Origin: JASGTU01 sp963821815
GTDB lineage: Bacteria; Chloroflexota; Anaerolineae; Caldilineales; Caldilineaceae
Length of the DNA: 64,000 nucleotides
Direction: 5' to 3'
Assembly: GCA_963821815.1 (NCBI GenBank)
Contig: CAWGFG010000006.1
Span: 496,001 to 560,000, forward strand
How positions within the stretch are numbered: the first letter of the stretch is position 1; each line of letters starts with the position of its first letter. Both the position numbers and the translations under genes were made by a program. Under the pieces are notes generated by a model. That model had not been told where the DNA came from, ran no database searches, and worked only from the letters and a program-made list of their open reading frames with translations. This document shows positions 43,969 through 51,542 of the stretch, piece after piece.

Positions 43969-45063
43969 TTATTTGGTGTAGCGTAGTATCTCATCCACAA
44001 CGGGCAGTGAAAGTCGATCCACTGCATCCTTCTTGACCTGCTCTGATCGCCGGTCATAGCCAGCAGTCGTACCAGGGTCAGCGTGACCCATAAGCTTCTG
44101 CACTGTGGACAGGTCGATACCTGCGTCCAGTAAATTGCCCGCGAACGTGCGCCGGATGTCATGCGGGCTGAAGTCGTCGAGTGCAGCCAGCCTAGCTCGC
44201 CTCTTAAGAATATTGTAGATGGCTTGGTCGGTCATGTTCGGCACCACGGCAGGCGAAGTCTCGTCGACCGCAATGAGCTTCAATTCCCCGCCTTTGGAGA
44301 TGGAACCGAAAAGGGCGCCGTGTGCCGTACCCCGCTGGCGCAGCCACGCCTGAAGGTATAGCATGCCGTGGTTGCCGACGTAGACGAGGCGCTCCTTGTC
44401 GCCTTTGCCGCCAACCACATGCAACGAGCGATTATTCAGATCAAAATCAGCCATGTTGATCGAAGCCAGTTCGCTGCGACGCAGACCGCAGTTGTATGCG
44501 ATGGCGATGATGGCGGCGTCGCGCACACCGGAGAGCGTGCCGTCGGCACAGGCGTGCAACAGCGCGAGAATCTCATTGCGCTCGATGTGACGACCTACCT
44601 GAGCCTGCGCCAGCGTTTCGCCAGAGATGCGCTCCAGGTCGACCGCTCGCTGATAGGTTTCAACGTCGATATAGCCCAGTCGCCAGCATTCCTTAAGCAC
44701 GCGACGCATTGCGGACAGCATTTTCACAGCAGTGCGTTTCTTGTAGTGCGAAGCCACAACAGCGCGAATGGCAGCTGTATGCTGATACTTAAGCTCCTGC
44801 CACGGGAACTCATGCCAGGCAATGATAGGATCGTCGTTTCCCTCGGCGTCGAACGAGCGATTAGGATTCTCATCAGAGTGGTTGGGGTCATAGCCGTAGA
44901 TGATGTCTACAATGGTCTGCAGAGAAGTGCGCATGGTGCGGCGGGAACCTGCCGATAGCGAGGCAATATAGACTAGCGCCGGGTTGCGCGAAGGCGGTAT
45001 TGGTTTGCGATGTGCAACGACCAGCTCGGGTATCGATTGGGGCAATGACTCCACGTTCCGCAT
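43969..45063 (-). CDS. Tyrosine recombinase/integrase
   Basis: 364 residues. N-terminal SAM-like core-binding domain at about 25-145, with an insert around YGYDPNHSDENPN, and a catalytic domain from about 155. The catalytic set is complete: R195 in CGLRRSELA, Lys in GGKGDKERL (220/223), H301 and R304 in PHDIRRTFAG, H327 in LMGHADPGTT and nucleophile Y336. It resembles XerC/D-like or integron/phage-type integrases, but no phage, transposon or cassette genes adjoin it. Both dif-type resolution and mobile-element integration are possible. It faces the giant surface-protein gene across an 88-base palindrome-rich spacer. Confidence 0.9.
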   Translation of the reverse strand: MRNVESLPQSIPELVVAHRKPIPPSRNPALVYIASLSAGSRRTMRTSLQTIVDIIYGYDPNHSDENPNRSFDAEGNDDPIIAWHEFPWQELKYQHTAAIRAVVASHYKKRTAVKMLSAMRRVLKECWRLGYIDVETYQRAVDLERISGETLAQAQVGRHIERNEILALLHACADGTLSGVRDAAIIAIAYNCGLRRSELASINMADFDLNNRSLHVVGGKGDKERLVYVGNHGMLYLQAWLRQRGTAHGALFGSISKGGELKLIAVDETSPAVVPNMTDQAIYNILKRRARLAALDDFSPHDIRRTFAGNLLDAGIDLSTVQKLMGHADPGTTAGYDRRSEQVKKDAVDRLSLPVVDEILRYTK

Positions 45064-45283
45064 GTGTTCTTCTTTCGAGCGTTAGTTTTGAGAAGTGGGC
45101 TTCTCATAAGCAATCTCTGCGAGTAAGATGACGGTGCAATACGCAGATGAATACGCTGACTTTGGTCTATTCGTGTTTTCGCGTGTTGAGTCTCTTCTTG
45201 TCTTAGCCGCAGGATTGCGGATACGACCTTGTCGACGACGCCTAAACGTGTCCAGACAGATGCATTCTTCTGTGGACGCGAAA

Positions 45284-45308
45284 CTACCAGCCGGTTTCCG
45301 GCTGGTAG
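45284..45308 (-). terminator. Strong hairpin downstream of hemH
   Basis: CTACCAGCCGG, loop TTT, CCGGCTGGTAG: an 11-bp perfect stem. It is 44 bases after the hemH stop; read on the - strand it is followed by TTTCGCG, giving a short U tract. Likely ends the hemQ-hemE-hemH transcript before the recombinase gene. The rest of the 288-base gap shows only a small CAGTT-G-AACTG palindrome (45324-45334). Confidence 0.5.
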
Positions 45309-45351
45309 AACGGTAATTAACTTCAGTTGAACTGTGGATAAAACGGATGTT

Positions 45352-46317
45352 CTAGACTGACGCGGCAACTAGCCATGGTTTTGCCGCGCCCGTAATCTGT
45401 TCCACTACGGTATCAATGAAGAGCGGGTCGTCGTTGAGTGCCGGCGGGCGAACAAGACGAACACCGAGCTCTTCCGCCTGCTGCTTGGCCAGGATGTCAA
45501 TGTCGAAGAGGATTTCCACATGGTCAGAGACGAAGCCTACCGGGATGCTGACGACGTTGCGCACGCCCTGATCTGCCAAGGCTGCGATGTGTTCGCCCAA
45601 CTGTGGCCCCAGCCATGGTTCCGGGCTTCTTCCAGCGGACTGATAACTCCACGACCATTGATCGTCCCGCAAACCCGCCTTGGCAGCCACTAACTCTGCA
45701 GTCTCGTGAAGCTGTGTATCGTACGGATCGTTCATGTCAATGATTCGTTTGGGCAAGCTATGTGCGCTAAAAATAATATGCACGTCATCTCGCTGATCCT
45801 CAGGCCACTCTTCCAGGCCTGTTTCGACGCGATTGGCCAGTGCCTGGATATAGGCAGGTGCGTCGTGGTAGCTCGAGACGTGACTGAACTTAATGTTACC
45901 GTGATGCATGTCGAGACCGTCGGAGATTTTCTGTTGATAGCGTGCCACCGACAACTTACTGTAGTGTGGCGCAAGCACAATGCTGACCGCATGTGTGATG
46001 CCGTCGTCCAGCATCTGCCCGACAACATCCTCAATCCACGGCGACCAGTGACGCATGCCCATATATATACGGAATGTTTCATCGTCCAAATTATCGCTAA
46101 CGGCGGTCACCTGTCGTTCGGTGAACTCGGGCAGTGGCGATTTACCGCCGATCATTCGGTAGTTATTGCTGATCTCTTCCAGCACAGCCGGCGTTGTAAT
46201 CCGCCCGCTGCGAATATCACTCAGATATCCTGGCAGTTCTTCGAGTGAGCTTGGGCCGCCATAAGCCATAATAAGCACGCCAATTGGCAGTTGAATATCC
46301 TGTTGCACGTCCGTCAT
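45352..46317 (-). CDS. hemH: Ferrochelatase (protoporphyrin or coproporphyrin type)
   Basis: About 321 residues from the ATG at 46317, preceded by AAGG; the open frame could reach 46362 but that would run into hemE. PIGVLIMAYGGPSSLEELPGY opens the protein, FSAHSLPKRIID holds the metal-site His, YQSAGRSPEPWLGP and GFVSDHVEILFDID (active-site Glu) follow. Inserts Fe2+ into the porphyrin. The link with a HemQ-type gene suggests the coproporphyrin substrate (CpfC), although sequence alone does not decide. It follows hemE by 14 bases on the same strand. Confidence 0.93.
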   Translation of the reverse strand: MTDVQQDIQLPIGVLIMAYGGPSSLEELPGYLSDIRSGRITTPAVLEEISNNYRMIGGKSPLPEFTERQVTAVSDNLDDETFRIYMGMRHWSPWIEDVVGQMLDDGITHAVSIVLAPHYSKLSVARYQQKISDGLDMHHGNIKFSHVSSYHDAPAYIQALANRVETGLEEWPEDQRDDVHIIFSAHSLPKRIIDMNDPYDTQLHETAELVAAKAGLRDDQWSWSYQSAGRSPEPWLGPQLGEHIAALADQGVRNVVSIPVGFVSDHVEILFDIDILAKQQAEELGVRLVRPPALNDDPLFIDTVVEQITGAAKPWLVAASV

Positions 46318-46331
46318 AAATTTGTACCTTG

Positions 46332-47444
46332 CTAACCAACTTGCGAACTGGCGTCGGCACACGTCTGTTCGTGGACATAATCGACCAAACGCTTTACTTT
46401 GTCCGCCGATGTGGCTGGCAACAGTCCGGCGCCTGTATTGAATATATAGCCGTGCACTGCGGACGCTTGATCCAGCATTCGATCAATTCGATACTTCTGC
46501 TCGCGCCAAGGCGCAAAGAAGACATGTGGATCGAGGTTGCCTTGAATGGGGGTTGCACTCCCTAACTGGCTCGCATGCCAGTCCAAAGGCATCTGCCAGT
46601 CGACGCCAAGCACATCGCCCCCGGCAGTAGCGACATCCTTGATGTACGCTGACGTGCCGCCGCTGTAGTTGATAATCGGCGCCTGAAGCATCGCCAATCG
46701 CTCATATAGAATACGGTTATAGGGCGCTACGTACGTCTCAAAATCTTCTCGGCTGCATGCGTGACCCACCCAGGAGTCGAACACTTGGACTGCATCCGCA
46801 CCGGCTCCAACCTGTTTGCTGCCGAAGTCCGCCAGTACCGTCACCAGCTTGGTCATGAGCCGTTTCCAAGCAGCGGGTTTGTTCATCATGATTGCCTTGG
46901 TGCGGCTGAATGTGCGGGACACGCCGCCTTCAATGGCGTACATTGCCAATGTGAACGGCGCACCGATAACGCCGATGAGCGGTACGTTCAGCGGGCGCAA
47001 TTGCTCCTTGCTCGTCCGAACAGCCTCCAACGCAAAGGACAGATGCTCTTCAGCGGGCGGTGTCGCCAGAATGTCGATGTCATACGTGCGATCGATACGC
47101 TTTGCCAGCCGCGGACCTTCCGGACCGTCTAGCTTAATCTCCAATCCCATTCCACTCAGCGGATGTAGAATATCGAAGAACGGAATCGCAGCGTCCACGC
47201 CAAGGTAATGCACCGGCTGAACGGCCAACTCAGCCGACAGCTCTGGCGAAGACATTATGTCAAATAGCGTATACTGTTCGATCAGCCTCTGGTACGCGGG
47301 AAGATAGCGACCGGATTGCCGCATAAACCAGACCGGCGTGAAGTCGGTCGGTAATCCGCGGCATGCTCGCAAAAAGGGTTCTGTTGGCTCTTCTGTGGAG
47401 GAAGGCGCAGGACTGTGTGATGCTACAACCGGTCTGCCAGGCAT
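46332..47444 (-). CDS. hemE: Uroporphyrinogen decarboxylase
   Basis: 370 residues. FLRACRGLPTDFTPVWFMRQSGRYLP is the signature region (key part PVWFMRQSGRYLP), followed by the conserved Asp in FFDILHPLSGMGLEI, GFIGAPFTL-like PLIGVIGAPFTLAMY, and FDSWVGHACSREDFE. Decarboxylates uroporphyrinogen III to coproporphyrinogen III in the cytoplasm. The ATG has GAGG seven bases before it. An N-terminal extension of about 22 Ser/Pro-rich residues precedes the usual start. Middle gene of hemQ-hemE-hemH. Confidence 0.95.
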   Translation of the reverse strand: MPGRPVVASHSPAPSSTEEPTEPFLRACRGLPTDFTPVWFMRQSGRYLPAYQRLIEQYTLFDIMSSPELSAELAVQPVHYLGVDAAIPFFDILHPLSGMGLEIKLDGPEGPRLAKRIDRTYDIDILATPPAEEHLSFALEAVRTSKEQLRPLNVPLIGVIGAPFTLAMYAIEGGVSRTFSRTKAIMMNKPAAWKRLMTKLVTVLADFGSKQVGAGADAVQVFDSWVGHACSREDFETYVAPYNRILYERLAMLQAPIINYSGGTSAYIKDVATAGGDVLGVDWQMPLDWHASQLGSATPIQGNLDPHVFFAPWREQKYRIDRMLDQASAVHGYIFNTGAGLLPATSADKVKRLVDYVHEQTCADASSQVG

Positions 47445-47490
47445 TGATTGCCTCGATGGTATAGGTGGGATGCTGAATCTAATTAGCTAT

Positions 47491-48255
47491 CTACTGGCTA
47501 CTATCATTCTGCCATACAACTTTGCCGACAAAGAATGGTCCCATATGCTGCATATGCTGTGACGTCTGGACTGTCTTGCGCATGCGTTGAACCACTTTGG
47601 ACAGCGGCGCTAAGTCAGAACCAAGCAGTGCAACGACAAAATCGTTGTCATTCTTATCCATACCGTGGCAAGCCAGGCGAATATCATAGGCCAGCCTCGC
47701 ACGACCAAAGGCACGCCCTATGCCTCCGTGCTCCATCAGCGCCGTATTCTGTTCATCGGATGACAGCTGCTCAAATGTACCCTCACGCCTAAGTGGATAC
47801 CACACGGCCCACTTTAGTTCCGGATCTATCACGCGGCTGATGGGTCGCTTGATCAGTGTCGCCTCCAGATCACTTTCGTAACCAATGGTATAGGTGCGAC
47901 CGAACATATCGTATTCCGGCTTGTAGATCAGGCTGGAAAAAGGCTGGCTGGACAGAACCTTTCGCACGTCGGACACGAAATACTCTGGGTTGTCACTGAA
48001 GGTCAAAAACCCGACTCCTGTAGGATCGTTCGCATCCAGGTAAAGGACACCGTTTATGCTGCTTTGGTTCAGTGCCTGGACGAGCGGTTCAATATCCGTA
48101 CAACCGCCGTAGCCGTGAAACTGCATGTACAGACGACGTTCGGTTGATACTGTCTCGCCCTCGGCGTTTCGACCTTTTTCGCTGATATCAACACTTTCAG
48201 CGCCATTTCCTCTCGATGTGAAACGTACGCCTTCATTCTGCTTCTCTTCAGCCAT
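47491..48255 (-). CDS. hemQ: HemQ / chlorite-dismutase-family heme protein (coproheme decarboxylase)
   Basis: 254 residues with a polar 38-residue N-terminal extension, then the chlorite dismutase fold: RLYMQFHGYGG, VLSSQPFSSLIYKPEYD, KWAVWYPLRREGTFEQL with the conserved Tyr, EHGGIGRAFGRARLAYDIRL (family core), HGMDKNDNDFVVALLGSDL and HMGPFFVGKVV. In coproporphyrin-dependent heme synthesis HemQ converts coproheme to heme b. True chlorite dismutases share the fold, but the neighbours hemE and hemH favour the biosynthetic role. The oxidase step (hemY/cgoX) is not in the window. Confidence 0.88.
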   Translation of the reverse strand: MAEEKQNEGVRFTSRGNGAESVDISEKGRNAEGETVSTERRLYMQFHGYGGCTDIEPLVQALNQSSINGVLYLDANDPTGVGFLTFSDNPEYFVSDVRKVLSSQPFSSLIYKPEYDMFGRTYTIGYESDLEATLIKRPISRVIDPELKWAVWYPLRREGTFEQLSSDEQNTALMEHGGIGRAFGRARLAYDIRLACHGMDKNDNDFVVALLGSDLAPLSKVVQRMRKTVQTSQHMQHMGPFFVGKVVWQNDSSQ

Positions 48256-48514
48256 GTGTCTACCCGCCTCCAGCCCTGTTGCAAGAATCTTCGGTTAGCG
48301 TTGACGAATGATTGTTGTTTAGTGTAATCGTAGGAAATCGCCGCCAATATGTCAGGTAGGTTCATTCCATTTGCGTGCGCATATAGCAGCGCACCTGCAG
48401 GATACGGCGCAATTGACCCGGTCGAATCGATTGCCAGAGAGCACACTGCTCTGGTAGACTATTCCACTGGTGCAGTTGTGCGGTTTATATCGGACGCAAC
48501 CGGGAGAATAGAAC

Positions 48515-49156
48515 TTGCCAAACGAGCCTATGCAGAGAGCGCCCCTCATCGCCTCCGACCTGGAAGGGATTCTGTTTCCTGAGATGTGGGTAGAGATAGC
48601 TGACAAGACAGGCGTTCAGGAATTAAAGCTGACTACGCGAGACATTGCCGACTATGATGAACTCATGCGAATGCGATTGAGCATGGCAAGCAAGGCTGGT
48701 CTGACATTGGCCGATATGCAGGAGATTATTCGAGGAATGGAGCCGTTGTCCGGTGCACAGGACTTTCTGCACGAGGTGCGACAACTTGCACCCCTTATCG
48801 TGATCACCGACAGCTTTTACGAATTTGTAAATCCCATCACCGCAAAGCTGCTGCATGCGACGGTCTTTGCACATACGCTGGAGGTCGATGACAAAGGTCG
48901 GATTACCGGCTATCGACTGCGTCTGCCCAAGGGCAAGCGCAGAGCGATCCGCTCTTTCCACGAACTCGGCTTTCGAACCATGGCGGTGGGCGACTCGTAC
49001 AACGATATTGCCATGTTACAGGAGGCCACACAGTGCGTACTGTATCGTCCGCCGCAAGCCGTATGCGAAGACTATCCCGGAATTCCGGTCGTGCGTGAAT
49101 ACGAGCAACTTAGTACCCTAATGCGCAATTTCGTACATGGAAAGATTGCTGCGTAA
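48515..49156 (+). CDS. thrH: ThrH-like HAD phosphatase (phosphoserine phosphatase/homoserine phosphotransferase)
   Basis: 213 residues. IASDLEGILFPEMWVEIADK is the HAD motif I in its ThrH form (DLEG), followed by TTRDIADYDELMRMRL, GLTLADMQEIIRGMEPL, VITDSFYEFVNPI (motif II), LPKGKRRAI (motif III Lys) and AVGDSYNDIAMLQEA (motif IV). The match with the Pseudomonas ThrH pattern is close across the whole length. ThrH dephosphorylates phosphoserine and can transfer phosphate to homoserine. The start is TTG, backed by GGGAG seven bases upstream; ATG at 48530 would remove five residues. Confidence 0.9.
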   Translation: MPNEPMQRAPLIASDLEGILFPEMWVEIADKTGVQELKLTTRDIADYDELMRMRLSMASKAGLTLADMQEIIRGMEPLSGAQDFLHEVRQLAPLIVITDSFYEFVNPITAKLLHATVFAHTLEVDDKGRITGYRLRLPKGKRRAIRSFHELGFRTMAVGDSYNDIAMLQEATQCVLYRPPQAVCEDYPGIPVVREYEQLSTLMRNFVHGKIAA

Positions 49157-49189
49157 ACCGATAGGAAACCCGAGAATTGTCTGACTGTC

Positions 49190-49699
49190 ATGTCGTCCAC
49201 TAAGCGCCCTAGTAACGTCTCAGACCTGAGCAAATCAGAAGCAATTTGGCAGAGTGTTGTTAGCCCCGCCGGCTATATACTAGCGGTTTCATACCCGCTT
49301 CTTGCAATCTCTACCGGCGCGAGAACACTGTACCAGCTCTTTGTTCGCACTGATATTGTGGATTATACACCGGTGATTCTCAGTGGCATCGCCGCCCTGT
49401 GTTACTTGACTGCGTCAATCGGTTTCGCCTATCGGCGTCGCTGGACTTGGTGGCTGTCGGTTAGCGTGCTTGTGTTCGAATCGTCCATGACGCTGATTGT
49501 GGGTACACTCAGTTTTATTCATCCCGAGCTCATCGGCAGCACAGTGTGGCGCCATTTCGGTGCGGATTACGGATATTTTCCACTCGTACAACCTTTGGTC
49601 GGTTTGGTCTGGTTGTTGTGGCCTATGACGATGCACTCTTACGGAATTGGTCGCCGGACAAACGTAACTGAAACCTCGACTACGGTAATCCAGGGCTAG
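49190..49699 (+). CDS. Four-helix membrane protein of unknown function
   Basis: 169 residues with four hydrophobic segments, roughly 27-50, 60-82, 88-112 and 132-150, the order typical of small integral membrane proteins without a pore motif. WWLSVSVLVFESSMTLIVGTLSF and RHFGADYGYFPLVQPLVGLVWLLW (landmark YGYFPLVQP) resemble a hypothetical protein group that I have seen in actinobacteria and Chloroflexota, but I cannot name it. N-terminus polar. It follows thrH by 33 bases on the same strand and may be co-transcribed. Confidence 0.6.
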   Translation: MSSTKRPSNVSDLSKSEAIWQSVVSPAGYILAVSYPLLAISTGARTLYQLFVRTDIVDYTPVILSGIAALCYLTASIGFAYRRRWTWWLSVSVLVFESSMTLIVGTLSFIHPELIGSTVWRHFGADYGYFPLVQPLVGLVWLLWPMTMHSYGIGRRTNVTETSTTVIQG

Positions 49700-49877
49700 T
49701 CCGCGTACTCTATAGGAGTAGTAGGTAGCCAAGTATTAATTGTAATAGACAAGGATACTTTTTAGCGACCTTGGAATTTGTACGAGATCCGCTACCGTTC
49801 GCAGGGATGACTCTGTTTCGGATGGAGCAGTCGCGGCTTTGAGATTAAGTTTATAAACATAGAATCGAAGCAATCAC

Positions 49878-51422
49878 ATGCAAAGAATTGACGACCCGAT
49901 CCTTATGGTAGTATTTGGCGCTTCAGGCGACCTTGCCAGACGCAAGCTCATTCCAGCGCTCTATCATCTCGCCTATCAGAATCTGCTGCCAGACAACTTC
50001 ACCTTCCTGGGCTATGCACGCACCGAGTATAGCGACGAGGAGTTCCGAGAGCTGGCCAAATCCGGCGTTCGCGAGTTTGGCGATGTTGATTTCGATCAGC
50101 GGGTATGGGACCGCTTTGTAAGCGGCTTCTTCTACCAGTCGGGACAATATGATGAGTTGGAGAGCTTTCAGAAACTCGCTGAACGCGTCGCGCAGCTCGA
50201 CCAAGAACGCAACATCAACGGCAATCATCTCTACTACTTAGCCACGCCGCCGAATGTATTCAAACCCATTACGTCCCTCATCCGTGAATCCGGCCTATGC
50301 GGACCTGATTGCGAGGGTAACCGGCGCGTTGTCATCGAAAAGCCCTTCGGACACGATTACGAGAGCGCAGTGGACCTAAACGATCATCTGCGTAATCTTT
50401 TCCCGGAGGAACAGATCTATCGTATCGACCATTACCTGGGCAAAGAAACGGTACAGAACATACTGGTATTCCGCTTTGGCAACGGTATTTTTGAGCCTGT
50501 CTGGAACCGGCGCTACATCGATCACGTACAGATCACGGTGGCAGAAACGCTCGGCATCGGCTCGCGCGGCGGATACTTCGACAAGGCCGGCACCATTCGC
50601 GATATGATTCAGAATCATCTGATGCAGTTGGTTGCGCTAACGGCCATGGAGCCGCCCGTAGCCTTCGATCACGAGGCAGTTCGCGACCAGAAGGTCAACG
50701 TACTGCGCTCCATCCGTCCCATCGAGCCGGAAAATGTGGATGACTGGGTCGTGCGAGCCCAGTATGAATCCGGCGTGAGCGACGGCGTCAAGATTCCCGA
50801 TTATCGGTCTGAGGAAGGCATACCCGACGATTCGCTCACGGACACTTATGTGGCGTGGAAGCTTGAGATTGACAACTGGCGTTGGAATGGCGTTCCCTTC
50901 TACTTGCGCACAGGCAAGGCTTTGGCTGGTCGATTGACCGAAGTCAACATCGTTTTTCAGAAGCCGCCGCTAATGCTATTTGAGACACTAGAGAATGACG
51001 AGGTGCCGCCGAGTAACGTGTTGACGCTGCGCATTCAGCCAGACGAGGCTATCCGCCTTACTTTTGACGCCAAACGCCCGGGTCCGTCGGAAAATATTGA
51101 AGGTGTCGCCATGGACTTCTCCTACAGAGACTACTTCGGCAACCAAGCCTCTGCAGACGCGTACGAGCGCCTGCTGCTGGATGCCATGCTGGGCGATCGG
51201 ACTCTCTTCATCCGGCGCGATGAGACCGAACTTGCCTGGGACCGCGTCACACGCATTCTCAATGGGTGGGAGATGGAAGAAGAAGCAGCAGCCGAGAACG
51301 GTGAGCAACTTTCATTACCCACCTATGCTGCAGGTACATGGGGCCCGGAAGAGGCCGACCAGTTACTTCGCCGTGACGGTCGCTATTGGCGCAATCCTGC
51401 TTCATCAAGGTCTATCACGTAG
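49878..51422 (+). CDS. zwf: Glucose-6-phosphate 1-dehydrogenase
   Basis: 514 residues, normal length. VVFGASGDLARRKLIPALYHL is the Rossmann NADP site, VVIEKPFGHDYESA carries the conserved Lys, and RIDHYLGKETVQN is the catalytic His-containing signature. First step of the oxidative pentose phosphate pathway, yielding NADPH. It stands next to glycogen phosphorylase, which leads glucan to glucose-1-phosphate, so both enzymes feed G6P metabolism. The C-terminus is typical (AGTWGPEEADQLL). No clear SD before the ATG. Confidence 0.96.
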   Translation: MQRIDDPILMVVFGASGDLARRKLIPALYHLAYQNLLPDNFTFLGYARTEYSDEEFRELAKSGVREFGDVDFDQRVWDRFVSGFFYQSGQYDELESFQKLAERVAQLDQERNINGNHLYYLATPPNVFKPITSLIRESGLCGPDCEGNRRVVIEKPFGHDYESAVDLNDHLRNLFPEEQIYRIDHYLGKETVQNILVFRFGNGIFEPVWNRRYIDHVQITVAETLGIGSRGGYFDKAGTIRDMIQNHLMQLVALTAMEPPVAFDHEAVRDQKVNVLRSIRPIEPENVDDWVVRAQYESGVSDGVKIPDYRSEEGIPDDSLTDTYVAWKLEIDNWRWNGVPFYLRTGKALAGRLTEVNIVFQKPPLMLFETLENDEVPPSNVLTLRIQPDEAIRLTFDAKRPGPSENIEGVAMDFSYRDYFGNQASADAYERLLLDAMLGDRTLFIRRDETELAWDRVTRILNGWEMEEEAAAENGEQLSLPTYAAGTWGPEEADQLLRRDGRYWRNPASSRSIT

Positions 51423-51435
51423 CGTCGCTCGATTT

Positions 51436-51461
51436 GGGATTTGATTACTATTACAAATCCC
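51436..51461. promoter_or_regulatory. 8-bp inverted repeat between zwf and glgP
   Basis: GGGATTTG (51436-51443), ten-base AT-rich loop ATTACTATTA, CAAATCCC (51454-51461). Perfect arms, 14 bases after the zwf stop. There is no T-run, so it may be an operator for glgP as easily as a terminator. Confidence 0.35.
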
Positions 51462-51542
51462 GCTCGCGCACTGCGAATCGGCCAATTGCAACCAGCAATT
51501 CACCAGACTGTATGAAGTCGAAACAAGTGGAGTAGAAGTCGC

